64,000 nt of DNA from Bacteroidaceae bacterium (GTDB taxonomy: Bacteria; Bacteroidota; Bacteroidia; Bacteroidales; Bacteroidaceae), in assembly GCA_024398475.1 (NCBI GenBank), contig JAKSJB010000004.1, positions 62,001 through 126,000 of the forward strand, written 5' to 3'. The notes below the pieces were generated by a model, which had not been told where the DNA came from, searched no databases, and was given only the letters and a program-made list of their open reading frames with translations. Made by a program: the position numbers and the translations under genes. Below are positions 47,478 to 56,637 of this stretch, piece after piece (position 1 is the first letter of the stretch; each line of letters opens with the position of its first letter).

Positions 47478-48662
47478 ATGCGAAGAAAAACAACTGTAGT
47501 ACACATAGGCAACGTGCCCATGGGTGGAGACAATCCTATCCGTGTGCAGTCAATGACGACCTGTCCGACTACCGATACTGAAGGTTGCATTGCCCAGATA
47601 AAACGTATTGTCGATGCAGGAGGTGAATATGTTCGACTTACGACACAGGGAATACGTGAAGCTGAAAACTTGAAGAATATAAAGAAATGTCTCAGGCGTG
47701 ACGGCTACACGGTTCCACTCATTGCCGACGTTCACTTTAATGCCAACGTGGCTGACATCGCTGCCTTATATGCCGACAAGGTACGCATCAATCCTGGAAA
47801 TTACGTTGACCCTGCCCGCAAGTTCAAGCATTTGGAGTATACCGATGAAGAATATGCCGATGAAATTAAGAAGATTGAGGCACGCTTCATTCCATTCCTT
47901 AACATCTGCAAGGAACACCATACTGCGATTCGCATAGGTGTGAATCACGGAAGCCTCTCCGACCGCATAATGAGTCGTTATGGCGATACACCGGAAGGAA
48001 TGGTCGAGAGTTGCATGGAATTTCTCCGTATCTGTGTAAATGAAAATTTCTCCGATGTAGTTATCTCAATAAAGGCTTCCAATACCAACGTGATGGTAAC
48101 GACTGTACGTCTACTTGTTAAGGCTATGGATGCTGAAGACATGCATTTTCCATTACATCTCGGAGTTACAGAAGCAGGTGAAGGAGAAGATGGTCGTCTG
48201 AAAAGTGCAGTTGGAATCGGAGCGCTGTTGGTGGATGGAATCGGAGACACTATACGTGTAAGTCTTAGTGAAGCACCTGAGAAGGAAATACCTGTAGCAT
48301 TCGGTATTCTTCAGGCAGCCGGATCACGTACCACAAAACCGGAGTTCATATCCTGCCCTGGTTGTGGACGCACCATGTACAACTTAGAGGAAACCATTGC
48401 GCATATCAAACAGGCATTTGCAGAAAGTTTCGGCAGCGAGGATGCAAAAAAAATCTGGCCAATGGCAAACAGCCTGAAGATTGCAATCATGGGATGTATC
48501 GTAAACGGTCCAGGAGAAATGGCAGATGCTGACTATGGCTATGTTGGTGCGGGACGTGGAAAAGTAAGTCTGTATAAACGCAAGGAATGCATCGAGATGA
48601 ACATTCCGGAAGATGAAGCAGTAGAACGGCTGATAGACTTCATCAAGAAAGATCTTGCATAA
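47478..48662 (+). CDS. ispG: 4-hydroxy-3-methylbut-2-enyl diphosphate synthase, compact form
   Basis: A Fe-S enzyme of the MEP isoprenoid pathway. The TIM-barrel part contains VQSMTTCPTTDTEGCIAQIK, GVTEAGEGEDGRLKSAVGIG and DGIGDTIRVSLSEAPEKEIP. The Fe-S domain has the ligands ISCPGCGRTMYNLEET and IAIMGCIVNGPGEMADADYG. At 394 aa it has the two-domain length of E. coli IspG, although its barrel resembles the plant and Bacteroidetes three-domain type; the middle insert is replaced by about ten residues (QAAGSRTTKPE). It lies 15 bp after purE and is followed by an intrinsic terminator. Confidence 0.96.
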   Translation: MRRKTTVVHIGNVPMGGDNPIRVQSMTTCPTTDTEGCIAQIKRIVDAGGEYVRLTTQGIREAENLKNIKKCLRRDGYTVPLIADVHFNANVADIAALYADKVRINPGNYVDPARKFKHLEYTDEEYADEIKKIEARFIPFLNICKEHHTAIRIGVNHGSLSDRIMSRYGDTPEGMVESCMEFLRICVNENFSDVVISIKASNTNVMVTTVRLLVKAMDAEDMHFPLHLGVTEAGEGEDGRLKSAVGIGALLVDGIGDTIRVSLSEAPEKEIPVAFGILQAAGSRTTKPEFISCPGCGRTMYNLEETIAHIKQAFAESFGSEDAKKIWPMANSLKIAIMGCIVNGPGEMADADYGYVGAGRGKVSLYKRKECIEMNIPEDEAVERLIDFIKKDLA

Positions 48663-48675
48663 ACAACTGTATTAA

Positions 48676-48714
48676 TAAACGCATCTTGCAAACAGCAAGG
48701 TGCGTTTATTTTAT
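48676..48714 (+). terminator. Intrinsic terminator after ispG
   Basis: A 15-bp stem (48676-48690 with 48696-48710, one T-G wobble) with the 5-nt loop AAACA, followed by TTTTA. It begins 14 bp after the ispG stop codon. Confidence 0.9.
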
Positions 48715-48785
48715 AAGATGATAGATACCAATTGTTGAATGAAAGAAAAAAAACTTAATAATTGTCAAAATAGGTAGAATGAAAA

Positions 48786-48815
48786 TTGTCCTTTCGTGAG
48801 AATTTACTACTTTTG
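48786..48815 (+). promoter_or_regulatory. Promoter of the TPR/outer-membrane barrel operon
   Basis: TTG (48786-48788), 19 bp, TACTTTTG (48808-48815): a full Bacteroidetes -33/-7 promoter. The ATG at 48843 gives a 5' UTR of about 22-25 nt. Confidence 0.8.
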
Positions 48816-48842
48816 CACTCAGAATACTTACTGTAAGAACTC

Positions 48843-51689
48843 ATGAAAATAATCAACCTCATTATTTCCGGTGGTATATTGTCAATGATATGCTGTCCAT
48901 CATACGCACAGTCGGGAATTCCTGACGTAAATGCATCCATAGCATATAGGGACGCATTGCAACTATCTGAAATGGGACATTTTGCCGCATCCGGACTTTC
49001 CGCAGAATCGTTCGAAGATTATGCCGATGTAAATGAACGTACTACGGAATGGGAACAAACCACAGCCCAGAAACTCATCAGTAACTATTTTCTTGCAAAG
49101 GAAGGAACCGGTGAAGCTATTGACAAATGGCTGAAAGAGCCAAACGTTTATCACAGGGTTTCTTCGATGGCAAGACGGATACGAGTGCTCGGAGCAAACA
49201 TAAAGGTTAAGGATGGCAAATATGATGAGGCCCTTGATGTCTATAGGACATCCGAACTCTACCTTCTGAGCAGACGTGAATATGAAGAAGCCACACTATG
49301 CTATGCCATTGCTTCAATCAATGCAGGGGACATTGAGACTGCCGATGCACTTTTGCAGTCACTCCAAGGTTGCAAGACCCACCAGATGGACATGGTGTAT
49401 TATTCGGCATACATTAACTATTTCAAGGGAAAATATAGAGATGCCATTGCTGATTTCGGTATCGTACGCAACCACAGCGACTATTCAAGCAGTGTTGCCA
49501 TATATTTGGCAGACTGTTATCTTCATACTGGAGAACCCGAGAAGGCTCTCTCCATACTCAACAATCAATTGCCTATAGACATTCTCAACAGTCAGGAACA
49601 GAATGCGGACAAACGATACAAGGATGAAATAAACCGCATTAAGGGTGAGGCATACTACGATATAGGTAACTACAACAAGGCCATACAGTCACTCCAGCAG
49701 TATTGCTACAACGTTGAAACGCCACGACGTACTGCACTCTATAAGTTGGGTATGAGTCTATACAATATTCAGGAATACAAGACGGCCGCACCGGTCCTCA
49801 GTAGAAGTGCATCTACGGCAACTGACGTGATGGCACAGAATGCATGGCTGAATGCAGGTATCAGTTACGTTCACTCTCAAAACAGGAAATCTGCACAGAT
49901 TGCATTCCAGCAGGCATCAGAAATGACTGCTGATACCAAGATGCAGGAAGAGGCTCTCTACAATTATGCCCTTACCCTGCACGAAGGCAATACTATGGGA
50001 TTTGGTGAATCAGTAGGTGTGTTCGAACGTTTCCTCAACCAATTCCCAAAAAGTCAGTATGCACCAAGCGTTGCAAAGCATCTCACGGAAGTATATTTCA
50101 CTACAAGAAACTATAAGGCTGCCCTGGAATCCATCAACAAGATAGGAAATCCTTCGGCAGATATTCTTCAGGCCAAACAGAAAGTACTGTACAACCTTGG
50201 CGTACAGGAATTCATTAACGGAAACTACAAGACTTCAGACACTTATACCTCACAAGCCATCAAACTTGGTTCTAGGGAAGCTCAGTATCTCAAGGGAGAA
50301 TCGGAATACAGGCAGGGGAAATACAGTATGGCAACTACAGACCTGAATAAATATGTAGAAGGTAATCGTGGCGTCAACTACATCCAAGGTGTATATACTC
50401 TTGCATACAGTCTTTTCAAGCAGAAACAATATACTGCGGCAAAACCTTACTTCAAGATATGTACCGACAAGCAAACAAGCAAACAAGCAAATGCTCAATT
50501 GACTGAAGGACAGTATGACGATGCCTTATGTCGCTATGCCGATTGCTTGTATAGTGAAAGACAATATGACGATGCCTACACACTTTACCAAAGGGTTATT
50601 GACTCCAACAGTTCTCTTGCCGACTATGCAATCTATCAACAGGCTTTCATATGTGGTCTCCGTGGCAATTACAATAAGAAGATTGAACTGCTCAGCAAAC
50701 TGACTGGCAATGGCGTTCCATCCAACCCATTGACAGCAAGCGGAAATTCACCACAGATTCAGACAGACGCCCTTTACGAACAGGGACGTGCCTTGGTACA
50801 GACAGGCGCAAGACAGGAAGCATTGGAAACATTCAGACGTTTGGCTACCCTCTATCCTAATTCCCAGCGGGCACGTCAGGCATACAACGAAATGGGACTA
50901 CTCTATTCAGAAATGGGTAATACTGAAGCAGCAACAAACATTTACAAGCAAGTGATTAATAATTATCCTAACACTTCTGACGCTCAGACAGCCCTTGCCA
51001 ACATAAAAAACATCTATACACAACAGGGCAAGATCAATGAATATGCAGAATTGGCGAAGAAAGCTGGAAAGAATCTTTCACAGGCGGAATTCGAACAACT
51101 TATCAGTGATGCTGCCGTCAATTCCATGAATGAAGGAAAATACTCTGACGCATATAAATACTATGACCAATTAAGTCAACAGACACAATCCGGTTCTCTG
51201 TCAGAAATTGCATTGGAAGGTAAACTTCGCAGTGCATACAAGGCTAAGAACTATGAAGCGACGATAAATGCCGCCTCACAGATTATAGGTGATGCCACTC
51301 TCTCGCATAATCTTCGCGAAGAAGCACAGTTCTATCGGGCTGAAGCAGAGCTCGCACTCGATAAGACACAGGAAGCCATCAAAGATTTACAGCAATTATC
51401 AGAAAGGAATCAGACACTGTATGGAGCACAAGCTAATGTACGATTGGCTCAATATGCATTCGAAACAAATCAGTATCAAGCCGCAGAACAACTGCTCTCC
51501 AAGTTCATTGATTCAGGAACTTCACAGCAGTATTGGCTGGCACGTGCCTTCATAGTCCTTTCCGATGTGTATGCAAAGACTGACCGAAAGGTTGAGGCAA
51601 AGGAATACCTGCTGTCACTCAAGAGCAACTACAATGAAAACGAAGAAATAAATCAAATGATTGCTGAAAGATTGGCTAAACTACAATGA
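48843..51689 (+). CDS. Exported tetratricopeptide-repeat protein, 948 aa
   Basis: A secreted or outer-membrane-associated scaffold. The signal peptide (hydrophobic IINLIISGGILSMICC, cleavage near SYAQ, residue 23) is followed by TPR-like helical repeats over nearly the whole length. Clear units include DALYEQGRALVQTGARQEAL, RQAYNEMGLLYSEMGNTEAA and YADCLYSERQYDDAYTLYQ. There is no catalytic motif. Its stop codon overlaps the first ATG of the next frame (ATGA), and the downstream partner is an outer-membrane barrel protein; the two probably form one complex. The repeats resemble BamD/YbgF-type assembly scaffolds, but an exact role is not known to me. Confidence 0.9.
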   Translation: MKIINLIISGGILSMICCPSYAQSGIPDVNASIAYRDALQLSEMGHFAASGLSAESFEDYADVNERTTEWEQTTAQKLISNYFLAKEGTGEAIDKWLKEPNVYHRVSSMARRIRVLGANIKVKDGKYDEALDVYRTSELYLLSRREYEEATLCYAIASINAGDIETADALLQSLQGCKTHQMDMVYYSAYINYFKGKYRDAIADFGIVRNHSDYSSSVAIYLADCYLHTGEPEKALSILNNQLPIDILNSQEQNADKRYKDEINRIKGEAYYDIGNYNKAIQSLQQYCYNVETPRRTALYKLGMSLYNIQEYKTAAPVLSRSASTATDVMAQNAWLNAGISYVHSQNRKSAQIAFQQASEMTADTKMQEEALYNYALTLHEGNTMGFGESVGVFERFLNQFPKSQYAPSVAKHLTEVYFTTRNYKAALESINKIGNPSADILQAKQKVLYNLGVQEFINGNYKTSDTYTSQAIKLGSREAQYLKGESEYRQGKYSMATTDLNKYVEGNRGVNYIQGVYTLAYSLFKQKQYTAAKPYFKICTDKQTSKQANAQLTEGQYDDALCRYADCLYSERQYDDAYTLYQRVIDSNSSLADYAIYQQAFICGLRGNYNKKIELLSKLTGNGVPSNPLTASGNSPQIQTDALYEQGRALVQTGARQEALETFRRLATLYPNSQRARQAYNEMGLLYSEMGNTEAATNIYKQVINNYPNTSDAQTALANIKNIYTQQGKINEYAELAKKAGKNLSQAEFEQLISDAAVNSMNEGKYSDAYKYYDQLSQQTQSGSLSEIALEGKLRSAYKAKNYEATINAASQIIGDATLSHNLREEAQFYRAEAELALDKTQEAIKDLQQLSERNQTLYGAQANVRLAQYAFETNQYQAAEQLLSKFIDSGTSQQYWLARAFIVLSDVYAKTDRKVEAKEYLLSLKSNYNENEEINQMIAERLAKLQ

Positions 51690-51706
51690 CACATAAGGAG
51701 AAAAAC

Positions 51707-53350
51707 ATGAAAAGGAACAGCATAATATTAGGTTTGATTCTGTGTACTTCCAGCGGACAAATGGCTGCACAGATGAATAATGTAGTAGAGGTGGAAAACA
51801 ACTTCCGCCCTACCGTTAAGGATGCCAACAAGATAAATACCAATCCTCAGTTCGAGGAAAGTACTGTAACTCACTATAACGTTGATTATTCCGTGAATGC
51901 AGCGGCAACTAACCAGTTCGTATTCCAACCAATGTGGGCAGACAAGAACGCTCATCTCCTTAAAAGCGACAAAACCATGTTTGCATCTTTCGGCTATGGT
52001 ACGGAGGGGAATGTTCTCGGACGTTTTGCAGGAGATCTGAACTTGAAGAAAGGCAACCGCCTTACATTTGATTACTCCACACGGGGATATAACGGAACCC
52101 TTCCAAACACCGAGTCATCAATAGATGACTGGAAAAGCCGAAACTATACCACACGTGCCTCAATATCCCTGATACACCCACTATCCAATGACTCCGAACT
52201 GAAAATCAGTGGAGGGTTTGGCGAAGATCTATTCAACTATCAGCCGACACTTTTACTCTATGCAGTCCCTAATCTACATGAGTTAGATACAGACAAACAA
52301 CACAACAATCTATATAATTTCAATATAGAACTTACCCCATTTGCTTTCGGCAGATTCGCAATAGGTGCAAAGGCTGGTTATGAGCATTTCGGGCAGAAAT
52401 ACAAAACCACTATGATTGACAGTAAGAACAGCGAAGACATCATAGAAGTGGAACTGTCTCCTGAATTTGAACTCAACGACAGAATGAAGATAGACGTAGA
52501 GATGGGACTGGATTATGCCAAGTACGGAATGATTGACGTAGACGGTCATACAGAATTGGAAGTGAAGCCACATTTCAAATACAGAAATGACAATCTCAGT
52601 ATCAGTGTCGGTGCTTTCATCAATTCTGAAGGAAAAATTGCTCCCGACGTGGATTTATCCTATCATGCCAATCATTCCCTTGATTTCTATGTGAAGGCAA
52701 CTGGAGGAGAAACGGCTCAGAATTTCCGCACGTTCAGTCAGATGACTCCTTATTTTTCAATGGCACATCCAAGTAAGATGGGATATTCCATTGACAATTC
52801 ATTCGACCAATTGCGTGCAAGGGCAGGCGTGCGTATCCACACTGCAAAACGCCTACTTGCAGACTTAAGTGCAGGATATGACATAAGGGAGAATGTAGCA
52901 GAACTGGACAATGGTATTTTCAACTACACAAATGGGTACTCTTTGATAGAATTTAACGACAGCAAACATTTTTATGTTAATGCAGATATTGTATATGAAT
53001 GGGAAGACCTATTCTCCGTAAATCTCTTCAACCAGTACAACCATTGGTCATGGGACAATGACAAAACATATCTATGGCGACCTATCATCAATCTTGACTG
53101 GAATGCTTCATACCATATAATCGGAGGATTGCGTGTCGGAGCAGGTTTGCTTTACCAGACATTCGATGATGATATTGCTTACGACCGTCCAACTACATTC
53201 AATCTCTCAGCCAACATCTCATATACCTTCCCTTGCCGCCTAACCCTCTATGCCACAGGCAACAACCTTCTTGGAAAAAAATATGACCAATACATGTGCT
53301 ACCGTGCCCAGGACAGGAACATCCTATTTGGTGCAGCATGGACATTCTAG
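51707..53350 (+). CDS. Plug-less outer-membrane beta-barrel protein (TonB-receptor-like barrel), 547 aa
   Basis: The start at 51707 is chosen over 51686: it has AAGGAG (51695-51700) 6 nt upstream and begins a good signal peptide (MKRNSIILGLILCTSSGQMA, cleavage near AAQ). The mature N-terminus VEVENNFRPTVKDANKINTN is a short periplasmic segment. No plug domain follows; alternating amphipathic strands with girdles of Tyr and Trp run to the terminal strand (NILFGAAWTF, ending in Phe as outer-membrane barrels do). It is probably a structural or transport partner of the TPR protein encoded just upstream. Substrate unknown. Confidence 0.85.
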   Translation: MKRNSIILGLILCTSSGQMAAQMNNVVEVENNFRPTVKDANKINTNPQFEESTVTHYNVDYSVNAAATNQFVFQPMWADKNAHLLKSDKTMFASFGYGTEGNVLGRFAGDLNLKKGNRLTFDYSTRGYNGTLPNTESSIDDWKSRNYTTRASISLIHPLSNDSELKISGGFGEDLFNYQPTLLLYAVPNLHELDTDKQHNNLYNFNIELTPFAFGRFAIGAKAGYEHFGQKYKTTMIDSKNSEDIIEVELSPEFELNDRMKIDVEMGLDYAKYGMIDVDGHTELEVKPHFKYRNDNLSISVGAFINSEGKIAPDVDLSYHANHSLDFYVKATGGETAQNFRTFSQMTPYFSMAHPSKMGYSIDNSFDQLRARAGVRIHTAKRLLADLSAGYDIRENVAELDNGIFNYTNGYSLIEFNDSKHFYVNADIVYEWEDLFSVNLFNQYNHWSWDNDKTYLWRPIINLDWNASYHIIGGLRVGAGLLYQTFDDDIAYDRPTTFNLSANISYTFPCRLTLYATGNNLLGKKYDQYMCYRAQDRNILFGAAWTF

Positions 53351-53549
53351 GTTGTATTATTAATACTGTTGCGTAGCGAAAGGACAAAATTTCTCTGCAT
53401 TAGTTAAAGCATAGAGAATATTATGCCGAATGTAGTAAAGACAACTTTCAAAGAGGAAGAGCGAGTACCACGCTGAGGTGCAGTCAGTTAAATACTTGCA
53501 GTAGGAATAAGTATGAATAATGCTGGGTAAATACTAATAATTCAAATAA

Positions 53550-53987
53550 ATGGAAAAGAGAAACTTCTGTATCAGTTGTCTGTTAATTCTGTATTTGTCC
53601 GTTGCACCTGCAATCCATGCACAAAACACAGATTTACAGCAAGACAAGACTGCCAAGCAAGAACTTGAACAGTCGGCATGTCATGTACGGCATTTAATAA
53701 TGTGGACATTAAATAAGGATGTATCACAGGAAAAGAAAGACAGCATCGTTGCCGAACTGAAAAATGATTTTAAGAGACTCAGGGAAAATATACCCGGGGT
53801 ACTGCAACTTGACCTACTCTATGAGGGACGATTGGAATCATCCAACTGCGATTTTATGTTTGACATTCTTTTTGAAAGCGAAGAGGCACTTAAATCATTC
53901 TCCACCAATCCTGAACATCTAAAGTCTGCAGGGAAACTGAAACCATACATTGCAGGAAGAACCTGTCTTGACATCAGTACCCACTAA
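53550..53987 (+). CDS. Exported Dabb (A/B-barrel stress-response) domain protein, 145 aa
   Basis: A signal peptide (LLILYLSVAPAIHA, cleavage near residue 24) precedes a Dabb ferredoxin-like domain (about 45-140), recognised by CHVRHLIMWTLNKDVSQEKK, LRENIPGVLQLDLLYEG, FMFDILFESEEALKSFSTNP and HLKSAGKLKPYIAGRTCLDI. Dabb domains dimerise and bind small hydrophobic ligands or act as small enzymes; most are cytosolic, so export is unusual. The 199-bp gap before it (53351-53549) shows no clear promoter or RNA, only weak 5-bp hairpins. Its stop overlaps the convergent ybaK-like gene by 4 bp. Confidence 0.85.
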   Translation: MEKRNFCISCLLILYLSVAPAIHAQNTDLQQDKTAKQELEQSACHVRHLIMWTLNKDVSQEKKDSIVAELKNDFKRLRENIPGVLQLDLLYEGRLESSNCDFMFDILFESEEALKSFSTNPEHLKSAGKLKPYIAGRTCLDISTH

Positions 53988-54475
53988 TACAACTTAATCC
54001 ACTCGTATTCGTTTCCGCTTGCATCCATGTAGCGGATGAAATCCTCCAGACGTATATTAAGTGAGGCATGATTGTCATTGGGATGAAAAGACAAATGGGA
54101 GTAGTTCTTCAGGTTTTCATCCAGAAACACATACACATGATGTTCCGTGTCATTGACCAATCCAAAAGGAGAAACAGAACCTGGACGAAGACCTAGATAG
54201 CGGTCCATACGTTGTTCAGAAGCAAAACTGAGTTTACCTTGATGGAGAATATGTTCAAGATCATGAATTGCCAGGTTTTGGTCACACTGGAATATCACCA
54301 GATAATGACGGTTACCCTTGTGGTTGCGGAAAAATAGATTCTTGCAATGCGTTCCCGGCAGATCTGCCCAGTATTGCCTACCGATTTCAATGGTAGGAGC
54401 CGCAGGATGTTCAGTATAAGTAAAAGAGATATTCAGTTCGCTTAGCCTATCGTATACCTGTTGTTGACCAATCAT
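53984..54475 (-). CDS. YbaK/ProX-type prolyl-tRNA editing domain protein
   Basis: A free-standing deacylase of the YbaK/PrdX superfamily that hydrolyses wrongly charged tRNA, most likely Ala-tRNAPro (ProXp-ala type). The 163 aa show HPAAPTIEIGRQYWADLPGT, KNLFFRNHKGNRHYLVIFQC with the conserved lysine, LSFASEQRMDRYLGLRPGSV, SPFGLVNDTEHHVYVFLDE and the late HPNDNHASLNIRLEDFIRYM. Cytosolic. It is convergent with the Dabb gene. Confidence 0.92.
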   Translation of the reverse strand: MIGQQQVYDRLSELNISFTYTEHPAAPTIEIGRQYWADLPGTHCKNLFFRNHKGNRHYLVIFQCDQNLAIHDLEHILHQGKLSFASEQRMDRYLGLRPGSVSPFGLVNDTEHHVYVFLDENLKNYSHLSFHPNDNHASLNIRLEDFIRYMDASGNEYEWIKLY

Positions 54476-54551
54476 GTTCTTTTGTCTTTATTGAAGTTAT
54501 TTAAAAATACAGATATTGAAAAATTGATATCTAATTCTCTCTGCAGAATTT

Positions 54552-55295
54552 CTATTTCCTGAATAGGAACTTGATGTGACGGAATATCGTTGTACACAAT
54601 CCATAGTGATGACGCATCACATTAAACCGTTCAATGAGTGAAGCACGATGGTTGCGCGTAGTCATTCCTTCTTCCAGATAATCAGTAAGAACCGTATGTG
54701 TATAATAGTTGGTCATATCTGAAGCCTCTACTGCCATCAATACACGTATGCACCAATCTACATCAGCAGAGAAGCGATACTGCAAATCATATTGAGGAAC
54801 AAGTGAACGCCTCGCATAAAATGACTGGTGACATACAAGCATACCGTCTTTAAACGAATCAGACGTAAGTTTTTCTGGAGGAGATAACCTACGTTTATGA
54901 AGGAACTGTTCGTTACTGTCCACAATATCCGTATCTCCATATATCACTCCAATACCATCCGTATCGCAGTTGAAAGTATCAGCAACCGTAATGTTGGAAT
55001 GCAACTTATCTCCGGCATTGAGGAATACGATAAAATCTCCTGTTGCCAAACCTATACCCTTGTTCATGGCATCATAAAGTCCACGGTCGGGTTCGCTTAC
55101 GACAGTAATAGCGTATCGCTGCTCATTGCGCTGCTGATAATCGGAAAGAATCTGCAGCGTGCAATCCTTCGACGCACCATCAATGACTATGTGTTCAATG
55201 AGATTGCATCCAGATTGCTGTTCCACACTTTTCAGAGTACGTTTCAATGTATCCTGAGCATTGTAAGTTACCGTGATGATGGAAAGTTTTGGCAT
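54552..55295 (-). CDS. Glycosyltransferase family 2
   Basis: A GT-A fold transferase acting on a surface-polysaccharide intermediate. The ATG at 55293-55295 gives the normal start [20 protein letters not shown]; six more codons are open upstream. The nucleotide-sugar motifs are visible: [36 protein letters not shown] and the metal-binding LNAGDKLH (in place of DxD). The middle shows [20 protein letters not shown], common in colanic-acid-type GT2 enzymes. It lies 48 bp after the GT4 gene; the donor and acceptor are unknown. Confidence 0.92.
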   Translation of the reverse strand: MPKLSIITVTYNAQDTLKRTLKSVEQQSGCNLIEHIVIDGASKDCTLQILSDYQQRNEQRYAITVVSEPDRGLYDAMNKGIGLATGDFIVFLNAGDKLHSNITVADTFNCDTDGIGVIYGDTDIVDSNEQFLHKRRLSPPEKLTSDSFKDGMLVCHQSFYARRSLVPQYDLQYRFSADVDWCIRVLMAVEASDMTNYYTHTVLTDYLEEGMTTRNHRASLIERFNVMRHHYGLCTTIFRHIKFLFRK

Positions 55296-55343
55296 AATCT
55301 TATAGAAGTTCAATTCTGAAAGCCTAACAGGACATATAATGGA

Positions 55344-56603
55344 TTATTGTAATTGACGGGCCATTTCATATACTTCAGTATATCTATGGGCAATATGTTC
55401 CTCACTGTATGAATCAAGAACCTTCTGACGGGCATTGGCACATAGCATAGAATAGTTTTCAGGAGCAAGACACCATTGAATACCCTTGGCAAAATCCTCA
55501 GCATCACGATACTGAGCCACATAACCATTTTGCATGTGGTCAATCATTTCAGGAATACCACCGATATTGAAACCAACACACGGAGTACCGCAAGCCATTG
55601 ACTCCATTATGGTATTTGGAAGGTTCTCCTGCAATGAAGGAGTGACGAATAGGTCAACAGCATTGTAAAGACTGATTACAGCCTGTTGATTACTCATATA
55701 ATCAACAGGATAGACATCCAGAGGTATCAGGGTTTTTATCTTGTCGCTGTCTTCTCCGAGTACCACAACCCCCAACCGGTCTGCTATGTCAGGATATTTC
55801 TCCTTGATGACCTTACATGCATCAGCCAAATATTGAAAGCCCTTATAATAATCCGTAATTCTGCGTGAACAGAACAGAATAAGATACTTGTCAGTAGGCA
55901 ACTTACACAATTCGCGACTTGCCTTGACGTCCATCGGAGTAAACAGTTTCACATCTATCGGATTTGGTATGTTTAGTATAGTCTGTCCTCTGGTAAGACG
56001 ACTTTGCAGACAGAGAGAAGTCATCCACTGACTGCATCCAACAAACACGATTTTCCTGCGACGATAGATATGACGTTTCTGCCTAAACACCTTCTTTGCC
56101 AAGTCCATACCAATACCACCGTAAATCAACGGACACGATTCGCATTTAAACTTGTATCTGTTACATTTGCCGGCATGATGGCAAATACCCGTAAAATACC
56201 ACATATCGTGCATTGTGATAACAACAGGTTTACCTGATTTCAGTATGAGATCAATATCTTTCAATGAAAGGAAGCCCTGATTTATCCAATGAAGATGGAT
56301 TACATCAGCCTGCTTGAATTCAAACATCTGCGTGATATCGGTTCCTGTATTGGCAATATCCACCATGAAGAGGTTACGCTTGCTCAGCCGATTGTTTATC
56401 CAGATAATGAATCGTTCCCACAAAAACTTCACGGTAAGAGTCCACGATGATGGAATGGACGCAACCGTTAATTTGTCGGTTTCTTTATCGCGTACAAGCA
56501 TCTTGGCCTTGATTCCGTTTTTCTGCAAGGCGTCCATCAGTCGGTTGGCTGCTATTGCAGCACCTCCGGTACGTTCAGATGTATTTATTATCAGTACTCG
56601 CAT
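55344..56603 (-). CDS. Glycosyltransferase family 4 (GT-B)
   Basis: A 419-aa retaining transferase. The N-terminal GT-B domain starts MRVLIINTSERTGGAAIAAN with the glycine-rich acceptor loop; HLHWINQGFLSLKDIDLILK and VITMHDMWYFTGICHH follow. The C-terminal donor-binding domain has ILFCSRRITDYYKGFQYLAD and the EX7E region DLFVTPSLQENLPNTIMESM with ACGTPCVGFNIGGIPEMIDH. Cysteines in CHHAGKCNRYKFKCESCPLI suggest a small structural zinc site, as in several WcaL-like enzymes. It lies 34 bp after metK and 48 bp before the GT2 gene, probably in one transcript. Confidence 0.94.
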   Translation of the reverse strand: MRVLIINTSERTGGAAIAANRLMDALQKNGIKAKMLVRDKETDKLTVASIPSSWTLTVKFLWERFIIWINNRLSKRNLFMVDIANTGTDITQMFEFKQADVIHLHWINQGFLSLKDIDLILKSGKPVVITMHDMWYFTGICHHAGKCNRYKFKCESCPLIYGGIGMDLAKKVFRQKRHIYRRRKIVFVGCSQWMTSLCLQSRLTRGQTILNIPNPIDVKLFTPMDVKASRELCKLPTDKYLILFCSRRITDYYKGFQYLADACKVIKEKYPDIADRLGVVVLGEDSDKIKTLIPLDVYPVDYMSNQQAVISLYNAVDLFVTPSLQENLPNTIMESMACGTPCVGFNIGGIPEMIDHMQNGYVAQYRDAEDFAKGIQWCLAPENYSMLCANARQKVLDSYSEEHIAHRYTEVYEMARQLQ

Positions 56604-56637
56604 TTCCTCTCGTTACTATTCACCATTCCACTAAATC

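Noticed and set aside
53351-53549. Small RNA or gene in the 199-bp gap before the Dabb gene
   Set aside because: No promoter box, strong hairpin or coding frame could be supported.
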